A stretch of 58,613 nt of DNA from positions 1 through 58,613 of the forward strand of contig JAKPQQ010000108.1 of NCBI GenBank assembly GCA_029557215.1. The letters run 5' to 3'. Origin of the DNA: Fibrobacterota bacterium (GTDB lineage: Bacteria > Fibrobacterota > Fibrobacteria > UBA5070). The notes beneath the pieces were generated by a model that was not told where the DNA came from, made no database searches, and saw only the letters and a list, made by a program, of their open reading frames with translations. Shown piece after piece: positions 43,450 to 51,891 of this stretch. Every line of letters starts with the position of its first letter. The first letter of the stretch is position 1. Made by a program: the position numbers and the translations under genes.

Positions 43450-43883
43450 GCAAAGCCCTCGACACCGACGAAATCCGTCGCCTGGCCGTCGCACACCTCT
43501 TCGGCCGCAAGGCCACTTCGGTGGCCCTGGTGGACCTGCGCGACCGCAGTTCCCTTTGCGACTGGTTCGTGCTGGCCAACTGCCAGAGCGAGGTCCAGCT
43601 GCAGGCCATCCTGTCGGGCGTGCGTCGCGACCTGCGGCGCGCCGGAGCCGCCGCGCTGCGCGCCGAATGCGCCGCGGGCAGCCGCTGGGGCGTGCTCGAT
43701 TTCGGGACCGTGATCGTGCACGTGTTCATGAAGGACACCCGCGAGCACTACTCGCTGGAAAAGCTCTGGAAGGACGCGCCGCAGGAAGAAGCCAGGCCAG
43801 AGGACTATCCTCTGCCCAAGACGGAAGGCGCCGAGGAGCCCGCCGCCGAAGAAGGCTTCGAATCGGAAGAGACCTGGTCGTAG
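43446..43883 (+). CDS. rsfS: Ribosomal silencing factor RsfS
   Basis: The 145-residue protein matches RsfS (YbeB/DUF143): KATSVALVDLRDRSSLCDWF, VLANCQSEVQLQAILSGVRR and the closing WGVLDFGTVIVHVFMKDTRE, with HYSLEKLWKDA. RsfS binds ribosomal protein uL14 and blocks subunit joining when nutrients are low. It overlaps the LytR_C gene by four bases. The acidic C-terminal tail (~20 residues) is longer than in E. coli RsfS. Confidence 0.92.
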   Translation: MSKALDTDEIRRLAVAHLFGRKATSVALVDLRDRSSLCDWFVLANCQSEVQLQAILSGVRRDLRRAGAAALRAECAAGSRWGVLDFGTVIVHVFMKDTREHYSLEKLWKDAPQEEARPEDYPLPKTEGAEEPAAEEGFESEETWS

Positions 43884-44004
43884 GACAGGTCGCCGACGAA
43901 AAGGTGTTCGGCGAATTCTCGAAGGGACATGAAACCACCGTTCCTCGGTTCGCGATCGCCTTCTCCGTAGGACAGGGATTTCAGAACAAGGACCGGGAAT
44001 CGCC

Positions 44005-45765
44005 ATGAATTCGATCAAGACAGCCTTCGCCAAGGCCATCGCCGAACATCTGGGGCAGGACGCCCTGGCCGTGGAGGGCGCCATCGCGCGTCCTCCCGAC
44101 GTCGCGCTGGGCATGTACGCCTATCCCTGCTTCGCGCTGGCCAAGAGCCTGCGCAAGGCGCCTCCCGCGATCGCCGCCGACATGGCCGCCGCGGTGGCCG
44201 CCCCCGAGGGGACGGAACTTGTCGCGGCCGGTCCGTACCTGAACCTCAAGCTCAAGCCCGGGGTCCTGGCGCGCGAAGCGGTGACCGAAGCCTTGGCTCG
44301 CGAGCCCGGCAAGTCGGTGACGGTTTCCGGCACCGGGCGCACGGTGCTGGTCGACTATTCGTCGCCCAACGCGGGCAAGGAGCTGGTGTACCACCACATC
44401 CGGTCCACCGTGATCGGCGCGGCGCTGTGCAAGATCTACGCGGCCGCGGGCTGGAACGTGGTGGCCGTGAACCACCTGGGCGACTGGGGCACGCAGTTCG
44501 GCAAGCTGATCCTGATGTGGCTGCGCGAACACGGCATGGACCAGGAGAAGGCGCTTGCCGATCTGGACAAGGTGACGCTTTCCGACCTCAACCGCATGTA
44601 CGTGGGATTCAAGCCCGCCGCGCAGCAGGATCCTTCCATGGAAGAGGAGGCGCGCCTGTGGTTCGCCCGCCTGGAGGCCAAGGAGCCGTTCGCTCGCCGG
44701 TGCTGGGAATGCTTCATCGAGGTCTCCAAGAAGGAACTGAACAAGGTCTACGTCCGGTTCGGGGCGAAGTTCGACCACTTCCTTGGCGAATCGTTCTACG
44801 AGGACAAGCTCGACGGCACCATCGCGCGCATCGAGAAGGCCGGCATCCTGGAAGAAAGCGAAGGCGCCCAGGTGGTCCATGTGGGCGAAGACATCCCGCC
44901 GTGCCTGATCCGCAAGCGCGACGGCGCGACGCTCTACGCGACCCGCGACCTGGCCGCCGCGATCTGGCGCCAGCAGGAGTTCAAGACCGATCGCGCGCTG
45001 TACGTGGTGGATTCCGGGCAGAGCCTGCACTTCAAGCAGGTGTTCGCGGTGCTGGAGCGCATGGGCGAGGTGTGCGCCAAGGGTTGCGTGCACGTGCCGT
45101 TCGGACTGGTGCTGGGCAAGGGCGAAGACGGGCAATGGAGCAAGGTGAGCACGCGCTCGGGCACCGGGTCCCCGCTGCCCGAGGTGATGGACCGCGCCGC
45201 CGCGCGCATCCGCGAGACCATGGAATCGCTCGCGAAGAAGCGCGCGGAACAGGACGGCAGGGAGAAGGAAGCGTTCGACCCGGCGGCGCTGGATCGCCTC
45301 GCCGAAGCCGTCGGCGTGGGGGCGCTGGTGTTCAACGAACTCAAGAACCGGCGCATGGTCGACACCAAGTTCGATCTCGATTCCATCCTTTCGTTCGAAG
45401 GCGACACGGGTCCGTACATCATGTACGCGCACGTTCGCTTGGCCGGCATCCTGCGCAAGGTCTCGGTGCTGCCGGATCCTGCCAAGGCCCGCTGGGAGCT
45501 GCTTTGCGAACCGCAGACCGAAGACGTGCTGTCGCTGCTCACGCAGTTCGGCGAACGCGTGGACGCCGCGGTGGAAGGCAACGAGCCGTCGGTGGTCGCG
45601 CAGTACGCGCTGGAGCTCGCCGAGAAGGTGCACGCCTTCACGCACCACCACCGCGTGCTCGACGTGGACGCCACGCCCGAGCGCCTGCTGTTGGTGCAGG
45701 CGGCCAAGAAGACGCTGGCCGCCGCGCTCGCGCTGCTCGGATTGGAGCCCGTCGAGCGGATGTGA
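44005..45765 (+). CDS. argS: Arginyl-tRNA synthetase ArgS
   Basis: The 586-residue protein has the ArgS layout: N-terminal Add1 domain (residues 1-110), the class I catalytic core from VDYSSPNAGKELVYHHIRST (residues 116-135), NHLGDWGTQFG, DGATLYATRDLAAAIWRQ and YVVDSGQSLHFKQVFAVLE, a KMSKS-like WSKVSTRSGTG, and a C-terminal DALR anticodon-binding domain ending LLVQAAKKTLAAALALLGLE. The HIGH motif is altered: where E. coli has HVGHLRST, this has VYHHIRST. Whether this is a clade variant needs comparison. It charges tRNA-Arg with arginine. Confidence 0.93.
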   Translation: MNSIKTAFAKAIAEHLGQDALAVEGAIARPPDVALGMYAYPCFALAKSLRKAPPAIAADMAAAVAAPEGTELVAAGPYLNLKLKPGVLAREAVTEALAREPGKSVTVSGTGRTVLVDYSSPNAGKELVYHHIRSTVIGAALCKIYAAAGWNVVAVNHLGDWGTQFGKLILMWLREHGMDQEKALADLDKVTLSDLNRMYVGFKPAAQQDPSMEEEARLWFARLEAKEPFARRCWECFIEVSKKELNKVYVRFGAKFDHFLGESFYEDKLDGTIARIEKAGILEESEGAQVVHVGEDIPPCLIRKRDGATLYATRDLAAAIWRQQEFKTDRALYVVDSGQSLHFKQVFAVLERMGEVCAKGCVHVPFGLVLGKGEDGQWSKVSTRSGTGSPLPEVMDRAAARIRETMESLAKKRAEQDGREKEAFDPAALDRLAEAVGVGALVFNELKNRRMVDTKFDLDSILSFEGDTGPYIMYAHVRLAGILRKVSVLPDPAKARWELLCEPQTEDVLSLLTQFGERVDAAVEGNEPSVVAQYALELAEKVHAFTHHHRVLDVDATPERLLLVQAAKKTLAAALALLGLEPVERM

Positions 45766-45913
45766 TCCCTGGTGTCGTTCCCTTCGACGCCTGCAAACCG
45801 GCAGCGCTCGGGGAACGGCGAGGCTTGAACTTGTGCGCGGGGCGGATGGTCATTCGCTCCGCGTCTTGTTTCGCGGCCGAATGAATAAACCCATCGGCGG
45901 ACGGACATTCCAA

Positions 45914-45943
45914 CGTAGGGGCGATTCATGAATCGCCCCTACG
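45914..45943. repeat. Perfect 30-base palindrome with GTAGGGGCG arms
   Basis: From 45914 to 45943 the sequence is its own reverse complement: CGTAGGGGCGATTCA followed by TGAATCGCCCCTACG. It sits between argS and the terminator of the histone-like gene and resembles the imperfect palindrome at 14905 (GTAGGGACG arms). Such intergenic palindromes occur as families in bacterial genomes. Confidence 0.85.
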
Positions 45944-45963
45944 GCGAATCATTCGGGGAGCGA

Positions 45964-45998
45964 AACAAAAATCGCCCCCGGACGAATCCGGAGGCGAT
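45964..45998 (-). terminator. Terminator of the histone-like gene
   Basis: On the minus strand ATCGCCTCCGGA pairs with TCCGGGGGCGAT (one mismatch) around TTCG, followed by TTTTTGTTT. It ends the transcript of the histone-like gene 38 bases downstream of its stop. Confidence 0.8.
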
Positions 45999-46035
45999 CA
46001 ACCGTTACAATACGGAGAAGAATGCTCGGGAAGGC

Positions 46036-46323
46036 TTACGCCTTCTTCGCTGCCTTCTTGGCGACCTTCTTGGGGGCTGCCTTCTTGGCGACGGCCTTCT
46101 TCGGGGCCGCGGCCTTCTTCACTGCGACCTTCTTGGGAGCCGCCTTCTTGGCGACGGCCTTCTTGGGCGCTGCGACCTTCTTCACTGCGGCCTTCTTGGG
46201 GGCGGCCTTCTTGGCAACGGCCTTCTTCGGAGCGGCAGCCTTCTTCACGGCAACCTTCTTCGGGGCAGCGGCCTTCTTGGCAACCTTCTTGGGGGCGGCC
46301 TTCTTGGGTGCGGCTTTCTGCAT
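46036..46323 (-). CDS. Histone H1-like Lys/Ala/Pro-rich nucleoid protein
   Basis: The 95-residue protein after MQ consists only of Ala, Lys, Pro and Val, in repeats such as AAPKKAVAKK and APKKVAVKK, resembling the C-terminal tails of histone H1 and bacterial HctB/AlgP-like proteins that bind and compact DNA. The DNA repeats accordingly (GCC, AAG, CCC and GTC codons), which makes the length prone to change. A strong Shine-Dalgarno (GGAGGAGAA) and a sigma70-like promoter with a ~105-base leader precede it, pointing to high expression. Lys count is high for the length; no other domain is present. Confidence 0.8.
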   Translation of the reverse strand: MQKAAPKKAAPKKVAKKAAAPKKVAVKKAAAPKKAVAKKAAPKKAAVKKVAAPKKAVAKKAAPKKVAVKKAAAPKKAVAKKAAPKKVAKKAAKKA

Positions 46324-46434
46324 GAGCGTTCTCCTCCGTGGAGTCGCGAGTGGTTTCTGATGCGGCGCTGACGGCGCCCTTCGTGCGAGATCCCGCAATC
46401 GGCATTTCAATCGACGCGGGATCGTCCTGATCCA

Positions 46435-46463
46435 ATGATACGCTGGTGCATTGCGCGAGTCAA
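46435..46463 (-). promoter_or_regulatory. Sigma70-like promoter of the histone-like gene
   Basis: On the minus strand TTGACT (46458-46463), an exact 17-base spacer and TATCAT (46435-46440) form a good consensus promoter. The predicted transcript starts near 46428 and has a ~105-base 5' leader before the ATG at 46323, unlike the short leaders elsewhere in this window. Confidence 0.7.
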
Positions 46464-46515
46464 CAAGTCTTGACGGATTTTTTTCGTATTCCAGACATGG
46501 AGACAAAAATTGACT

Positions 46516-49173
46516 TCACCGGGGATCGCCCGCGGCGCCCGGTCCCCGCAGGAGCCGCTCGATCCCTTCGCGCGCCTGGGCGCGGTTGGCGTCGTCCGGA
46601 ATCCGTCGTCCTTCGGCGGTCGTGAGCGAGAACGAGTCGATCGCGCGGTCGGCTTCGGTGCACACGCGCGCGGAATGGATAACCCATTGTCTCCGCGAGA
46701 GATGCGAGGTGAGCTCGAACAGCAGGCCGAGCCTGTCGGGGCCGGTGATGTCGAGGATCGTGTAGTCGTCGGAGGCGTGGTCGTGGAACTCCACCTTCAC
46801 CTCGGGGGTCATGATCCGCGACACGGTGGAGCTCCAGCGGCGGATGTATCCGTCCACCATCGAGGCCAGCTCGTCGGCTTCCAGGTCGCGCGCCTTGGCG
46901 ATCTGCGCCTCGCAGCGTCGCTCCAGCTCCCGGGCGTCGCCGACGCCGTCCTTGTCCAGCGCGATGGCCGAGAACAGGTCGATCACCACGCCGTCGACGC
47001 GGGTGTAGACCTGCGAGGACGCGATCGAAAGGTGGAGCGTGGAGAGCCCCGCGCAGATGCGCGAGAGCAGTCCGGGCCGGTCGGGCATGGCCACGGCGAT
47101 GTCCCAGTGCGAACCTTGGTCGCGGACCTTCACGGCCACGCGGCGCTTGGCCGACAGCGATTGCAGGAGGTCGATGTGGTCGGCCACCTGGCGAGCCGAC
47201 ACCGAGCTCGCGTAGCGTCGAGGCAGCCGCTTGAGGTGTTCCAGGACTTCTTCCCGCGGATGCCCGAACGCGTCCTGCGCGAGGGCTTCCCGTCGGACCT
47301 CCGAGTCCACGGGGGTTTCGGCGAATTCCGACAGCTCGGCCAGTGCGGTCTCGTACAGGCGCCTCAGCAGACTCGCCTTCCAGGCCGACCACGCGTCGGG
47401 GTGCACCGAAGAGATGTCGGCCCAGGTCAGGATGTAGAGCTTGCGCAGCAGGTGTTCGTCGGGGATCTTCGCGAGCAGGTCGCGGACGGTCTTGGGGTCT
47501 TCCACGTCGCGTCGCTGCGCCAGGCGGTTCAGGAGCAGATGGTGCTGCACGAGGTCGGCCGCCTGCGCCGCGCGCGCTTCGGAGTAGTCCGCGAGACGGC
47601 AGTAGGCGCGCACCATCTTCGCGCCCGTGTCGCTGTGGTCGGGGCCCACTCCTTTGCCGACGTCGTGGAAGATCGCCGCCAGGAACAGCACGTCCAGGTC
47701 GGTGGCGGCCTGCATTTCCTTGCGCAGGTGCGACAGGATCGGATCGTCGTTGCGGGACAGGGTGGCCAGGCGGGTGAGCACGGTGAGCGTGTGCTCGTCG
47801 GTGGTGTAGACGTGGTAGATGTCGTGCTGGCTGTGGCAGTCGATCAGACGGAAATCGGGAATGATCAGGCCGACGATTCCCAGGCGGTGCAGTTCGCGCA
47901 GGGTGAATCCACCGGCGCTGGAAGCCTTGGCGATGTCCAGAAGACGGTCCAGGCAGGTGGGGAGGTCGATTTCGGAGGTGGTCATCACCGATACGGCCTG
48001 CCGCACGAACCAGCGCGTGCGGGCCCCGATGCCGACGCCCGTCCGCTGCGCTCCGCGGTAGAAGTCCAGCACCAGCGGAAGGTTCCCCAGGAACGGATTC
48101 GCGCCGCCGAACCGCATTTCCAGCACGCCGTTTTCCACCGCGAACCTCGGGTCGGCGCTCTTGGCGCGCGGCGCCTTGCGTTCGGTGAAGGCGATCTGGT
48201 CGCAGTACTGCGAGGTCACCGAATCGACCGTGCGCACGTGGCGGTAGAAGTCCTTCTGGAAGATCTCCACCGCCTTCTGCTGTTCCTTGTCCTGGTAGCC
48301 CAGCGCCTTGGCCACCACGATCTGGTCCTCGAACCCCAGCCGGTCGCCCTTCTGGCCGGTGCTCAAGTGCAGCGCCACGCGGGCGCGCAGCAGGAATTCG
48401 TTGGCGGCGCGCAGTTCGTCCAGTTCGTCGGGGCTCGCGATGCCGTGGCGCACGAGGTCGTCCAGGCCCCTCGCGCCGTGCTGGATCCCGGCCAACCACA
48501 CCAGGTTGTGGAGGTCGCGCAGGCAGCCGCGTCCTTCCTTGAGGTTGGGTTCGAGCATCTGCGCGAGCTGTCCTTGGGCCGCCAGTCGCTTGTCGCGTTC
48601 GTCGAGTTTCATCTGGACCAGGTTGTTCAGGCGCCGCCGCGAAGGCCGTTCGGCCGCGAAGTCGGCGAACTCGCGGTAGAGTTCGAACTTCCCCCCGATG
48701 AACCTCTCCTGCAGGAACGCGGTGTAGGTCTCGACGTCGGATTCCGACGCCTTGCGGCATTCGTCCACCGATCTCACCGCCTGGCCCAGCGCGAACCCCA
48801 GGTCCCACAGGGGGTAGAGCATGTGCTCGATCTCGGCGATCACCGCCGAGCCCGGCTTGGGGTGCGTCAGGATGAGCAGATCGACATCGGATTTGGGGCA
48901 CATCTCGCGCCTGCCGTAGCCGCCCACCGCCACCAGCGCGATGTCCCACGCGGCGGGCTGGGTGTTCATGCGGGCTTCCAGGTGCGTGCGCAGGAGGGCG
49001 TCGACGACGTCGGTGAGCGCGGCGGTGGTGGCCACGGCCGAAGCTCCCGATTCGAACGCGCGGCGGATCCGTTCGCGTTCGTCTTCCAGGACGAGCCGGA
49101 GCGCCTCCAGTCGCTGGAGGGGATCCTGGATGCGGAAGAAGACGTGCCGGAATCTGGAGGCGATCTGGATCAT
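46516..49173 (-). CDS. glnD: Bifunctional uridylyltransferase/uridylyl-removing enzyme GlnD
   Basis: The 885-residue protein has the full GlnD order: nucleotidyltransferase GGYGRREMCPKSDVDLLIL at residues ~84-102 with the catalytic Asp pair, an HD domain near residue 500 (AAIFHDVGKGVGPDHSDTG), and two C-terminal ACT domains (DRPGLLSRICAGLSTLHLSI and DRLGLLFELTSHLSRRQWVI). GlnD senses glutamine and adds or removes UMP on the PII protein, controlling nitrogen metabolism. The PII gene is not in the window. It starts 26 bases after mlaE. Confidence 0.94.
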   Translation of the reverse strand: MIQIASRFRHVFFRIQDPLQRLEALRLVLEDERERIRRAFESGASAVATTAALTDVVDALLRTHLEARMNTQPAAWDIALVAVGGYGRREMCPKSDVDLLILTHPKPGSAVIAEIEHMLYPLWDLGFALGQAVRSVDECRKASESDVETYTAFLQERFIGGKFELYREFADFAAERPSRRRLNNLVQMKLDERDKRLAAQGQLAQMLEPNLKEGRGCLRDLHNLVWLAGIQHGARGLDDLVRHGIASPDELDELRAANEFLLRARVALHLSTGQKGDRLGFEDQIVVAKALGYQDKEQQKAVEIFQKDFYRHVRTVDSVTSQYCDQIAFTERKAPRAKSADPRFAVENGVLEMRFGGANPFLGNLPLVLDFYRGAQRTGVGIGARTRWFVRQAVSVMTTSEIDLPTCLDRLLDIAKASSAGGFTLRELHRLGIVGLIIPDFRLIDCHSQHDIYHVYTTDEHTLTVLTRLATLSRNDDPILSHLRKEMQAATDLDVLFLAAIFHDVGKGVGPDHSDTGAKMVRAYCRLADYSEARAAQAADLVQHHLLLNRLAQRRDVEDPKTVRDLLAKIPDEHLLRKLYILTWADISSVHPDAWSAWKASLLRRLYETALAELSEFAETPVDSEVRREALAQDAFGHPREEVLEHLKRLPRRYASSVSARQVADHIDLLQSLSAKRRVAVKVRDQGSHWDIAVAMPDRPGLLSRICAGLSTLHLSIASSQVYTRVDGVVIDLFSAIALDKDGVGDARELERRCEAQIAKARDLEADELASMVDGYIRRWSSTVSRIMTPEVKVEFHDHASDDYTILDITGPDRLGLLFELTSHLSRRQWVIHSARVCTEADRAIDSFSLTTAEGRRIPDDANRAQAREGIERLLRGPGAAGDPR

Positions 49174-49199
49174 GACCAGAAGTTAGACGGAATCGCTCC

Positions 49200-50024
49200 T
49201 CACAGCAGGATGTATCCGATCAGGAAGTTCGCGATCAGGATGCTCACGCTGGAGGCCTGCACCGATTTCTCGATCGCGCTGCCCACGCCTTCGGCGCCGT
49301 TGCGAGCCCGGATTCCGGCGTAGCATCCGAAGGTGGTGATGATGAACCCGAAGAAGAACGCCTTCACCAGCGCCACCACCACGTCCCAGTCGTCGTAGAA
49401 GATCCGCACGCCTTTCCAGAACAGCGAAGGCTCCATTCCCTTGAACACCACCGCGACGGACAGCGCGCCCATCAGGCCCACGAACGCCGACACGATGCAC
49501 AGCACGGGAAGCATGACAAGGCCCGAGATCACGCGCGGCGCGACCAGGAACTGGTAGCGGTCCAGTCCCAGCACGTCCATGGCGTCGAGCTGTTCGGTCA
49601 CCGACATGGAGCCGAGCTCGGAGGTCATGCCCGCGCCCGTGCGGCCGGCCACCACCAGGGCGGTGAGGACCGGGCCCATTTCCAGCATGATCGACTTGCC
49701 CACCGCGGTGCCCAGGAACGTGAGCGGGATGAAGTCGGAGAAGAGATACGCCGCCTGCCAGGCGGTGACCGCGCCGGTGAACACGGACGTGGTGGCCACC
49801 AGCGGGATGGAACTGATCCCGATGGAATAGAGCTGTTCCACCGTGAAGTGCGGATGCCGGTAGAACTTCCAGGCGACGCCGAACGTTTCGCCCAGGAACC
49901 CCACGAAGCCCACCACGCTGTCGAACCCCTTGAGCACCCAGTTCCCGATCCAGAGCATGAGCTGGTCGATCCCCAGCAGGAATCTGCCGAAGAAATGGAA
50001 GGGGCTGGAGGAGCTCTTCGCCAT
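49200..50024 (-). CDS. MlaE-type ABC transporter permease (phospholipid transport)
   Basis: The 274-residue protein has several membrane helices and the MlaE signatures SIGISSIPLVATTSVFTGAV, LTALVVAGRTGAGMTSELGS, and MSVTEQLDAMDVLGLDRYQF. MlaE with MlaF ATPase and MlaD binding protein moves phospholipids between inner and outer membrane; MlaF and MlaD genes are not adjacent here, so they must lie elsewhere. Start at 50024 was chosen because GAGG lies five bases upstream; 50042 is an upstream alternative. It overlaps no neighbour and is 26 bases from glnD. Confidence 0.9.
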   Translation of the reverse strand: MAKSSSSPFHFFGRFLLGIDQLMLWIGNWVLKGFDSVVGFVGFLGETFGVAWKFYRHPHFTVEQLYSIGISSIPLVATTSVFTGAVTAWQAAYLFSDFIPLTFLGTAVGKSIMLEMGPVLTALVVAGRTGAGMTSELGSMSVTEQLDAMDVLGLDRYQFLVAPRVISGLVMLPVLCIVSAFVGLMGALSVAVVFKGMEPSLFWKGVRIFYDDWDVVVALVKAFFFGFIITTFGCYAGIRARNGAEGVGSAIEKSVQASSVSILIANFLIGYILL

Positions 50025-50051
50025 AGACCTCGAAGATAGCACCCCGTCGAC

Positions 50052-51491
50052 TCACAACGCCAGCAGCCAGGCCAGGTTCCATTCGTGGAATCCGGTCGGA
50101 TCCACCGCGTTGTCACGGTCGTCGGATGTCCCGCTCGTCGGGGCGGAGTCGTCCGTCCGGGGACGCCATCCTCCCGCGAGCGGTTGCAGCCACGCGCCAC
50201 CCAGCTCGATCTCCCCGATGGCGCCCGTCTTCCAGCGCAGCGCGGCGCGCGCCTGGGCCATGGCGATCCATCCCCGGCCGTCCGCGGGCGCGTCGTCCGA
50301 CAGGCGCGGGAACAGGCCCACCACGCGCACGGTCGTGCGCGAGACCGCGATGTCAAAATCCGTCAGCAAGAACCCGCACCCGGCGCGCACGGAAGCCCGT
50401 TCGCCGCCCCAGGCGCGATCCACGAATCCTCGCCATCCCCGGATGGACACGGCACCTTCCAGGTGCTCGGAGCGGTCTTCCAGCACGGAAGACAACTGGG
50501 CGAACTGGTCGTCGGGGACCAGGTTCCAGTGCACGAACGGGCGATCGAGTCCGCCCGAGGGAATTTCGAGTTCCATCTGGCGGGCGCCCAGGGATACCGC
50601 CCAAGGTCCGATCGACCAGCCCAGATCCAGCCGCGCCCGCGCCGAGTTCCAGGTCTGGTCGTGGTAGACCTTGGATCCCCGCGCACCGAGGGTGCGAAGC
50701 GTGGCGTGCTCGATGCCGTAGTCGGCGCGCACCCGGCCCCACGGGGTCGCGACCATGGCGGTGGCCGACCATCCCGCGGCGGTTCCCGTGTCGACGATTC
50801 CGTCGTGCGAGGGGGACGCCGATTCGCGGGTCCAGGCGGACGCGTTGGCGCGGACGGGTCCGAGGTCCATGTCCAGGAGAGCTCCCACCGAGTCGGTCGC
50901 GTCGCGCCAGGCCAGCGCCATACGGCCTTCGGGGACGGAAACCGACAGGTCTGCGCGTTGGTCGGATCTGGACGCGCCCGCTTCCAGCCGGATCGACCCG
51001 AGATCGGCCCCGACGGAACCCAGCGAAGACCGGAAGCCTCCGCCCGAGGCGAAGCGCGTCTGGAGCCTCAACGGTCCGGCGCGCCAGGCGGATCCCGCGA
51101 AGAATCCGGCCGCACGGTTCGGGGAGCGCAAGGCCAAGGTGCCCGTGGATACATCGCGCGCGCGGTCGGAGAGCGAGGTCCCGAACCAGACATCCCAATC
51201 GGCGGCTGTGGCGCGAAGGGTCTGGCCGAATTCCGTGGTGCTCCAGTTCGCGCGCAGCGGGGAACGAAGCGCGAAATGGGATGCCGACCGGACGTCGACT
51301 CCGGCCTCGGGAATGGAATTGAGGGCGCGGACAGAAACCGTGTCGAACAGCCAGGCGGGATCGGCGCCCAGCCGATCGAACCACGGCGCGCCCCAGGCGC
51401 CGGCCACCGAAGCGGCAAGAAACAGAAATCCCCCCAGGCCGCCCGAAGGAAGCCGGAGGGGATCGGAGGAAGGTTGGACGATTTTGTCCAA
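50052..51491 (-). CDS. Large barrel-like outer-membrane protein, unknown
   Basis: The 479-residue protein has a hydrophobic N-terminal segment (GGFLFLAASVAGAWGAPWF, a signal-like region) and Ser/Ala/Arg-rich alternating strands throughout (AAGFFAGSAWRAGPLRLQTR, SIGPWAVSLGARQMELEIPS), ending EWNLAWLLAL. No family recognised. The start is TTG at 51491, within a short hairpin (GTTGGAC/GTCCAAC, 51474-51492) that might hide it. It sits seven bases behind the frameshifted gene and 27 before mlaE, in the same minus-strand run; a role in the outer membrane is plausible but not shown. Confidence 0.6.
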   Translation of the reverse strand: MDKIVQPSSDPLRLPSGGLGGFLFLAASVAGAWGAPWFDRLGADPAWLFDTVSVRALNSIPEAGVDVRSASHFALRSPLRANWSTTEFGQTLRATAADWDVWFGTSLSDRARDVSTGTLALRSPNRAAGFFAGSAWRAGPLRLQTRFASGGGFRSSLGSVGADLGSIRLEAGASRSDQRADLSVSVPEGRMALAWRDATDSVGALLDMDLGPVRANASAWTRESASPSHDGIVDTGTAAGWSATAMVATPWGRVRADYGIEHATLRTLGARGSKVYHDQTWNSARARLDLGWSIGPWAVSLGARQMELEIPSGGLDRPFVHWNLVPDDQFAQLSSVLEDRSEHLEGAVSIRGWRGFVDRAWGGERASVRAGCGFLLTDFDIAVSRTTVRVVGLFPRLSDDAPADGRGWIAMAQARAALRWKTGAIGEIELGGAWLQPLAGGWRPRTDDSAPTSGTSDDRDNAVDPTGFHEWNLAWLLAL

Positions 51492-51498
51492 CGCTGGA

Positions 51499-51891
51499 TC
51501 AGAGAGGAGAGATCGGAGCAGGGGCGAGTCCGGTGGTGGGCACCACCTTTTCTTGCATCGCCTCGAACTGGTTCAGCACGTCCAGGGTGCTGGTGAATTC
51601 GAACGCACCGCCGAAGGTCGGATCGGCCCATTCCATGTACATGTCCATGTCCTTGGCCGAATCGATCGCGATCTTCTGGTCGAAATCTTGGGGGCGTTGC
51701 GGGGGTCCGACAACGCGCGCGCCGCGAACGAAGTCCCCGACACCAGCGCGGTCGGCGACGACTTGAACATGCCTTCGGGGCCCGATTCGTCGCCGATGCG
51801 CAGGCCGGCGTCCCACATCCGCTTGAGCGAGTCGGAAAGGTCGTCGACCTTGATACATCGCGTATTCCGGGCGGGACGTGATCCCGGTCAC
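51499..51891 (-). pseudogene. Small hydrophilic protein gene with two compensating frameshifts
   Basis: A GTG at 51891 overlaps the rsmA stop (GTGA) and begins VTGITSRPEYAM. From about 51864 the protein-like reading moves to another frame (KVDDLSDSLKRMWDAGLRIG ... TSFAARALSDPRNAP) and near 51690 returns to the first frame (DFDQKIAIDSAKDMDMYMEW ... GLAPAPISPL). Third codon positions are almost all G or C in the shifted middle part, and its other frame is Arg-rich, so this switch looks real. One extra base near 51864 and one missing base in a five-base G run (51690-51694) would restore a 131-codon gene. The product is not recognised. Decay or assembly error are both possible. Confidence 0.55.

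Noticed and set aside
46036..46320. Tandem repeats in the histone-like gene considered as a CRISPR array
   Set aside because: The repeats are short, have no spacers and code for Lys/Ala/Pro repeats.
46510..49323. Open reading of 937 codons on the plus strand over glnD
   Set aside because: The minus-strand glnD has all catalytic motifs; the plus-strand reading has no family features.
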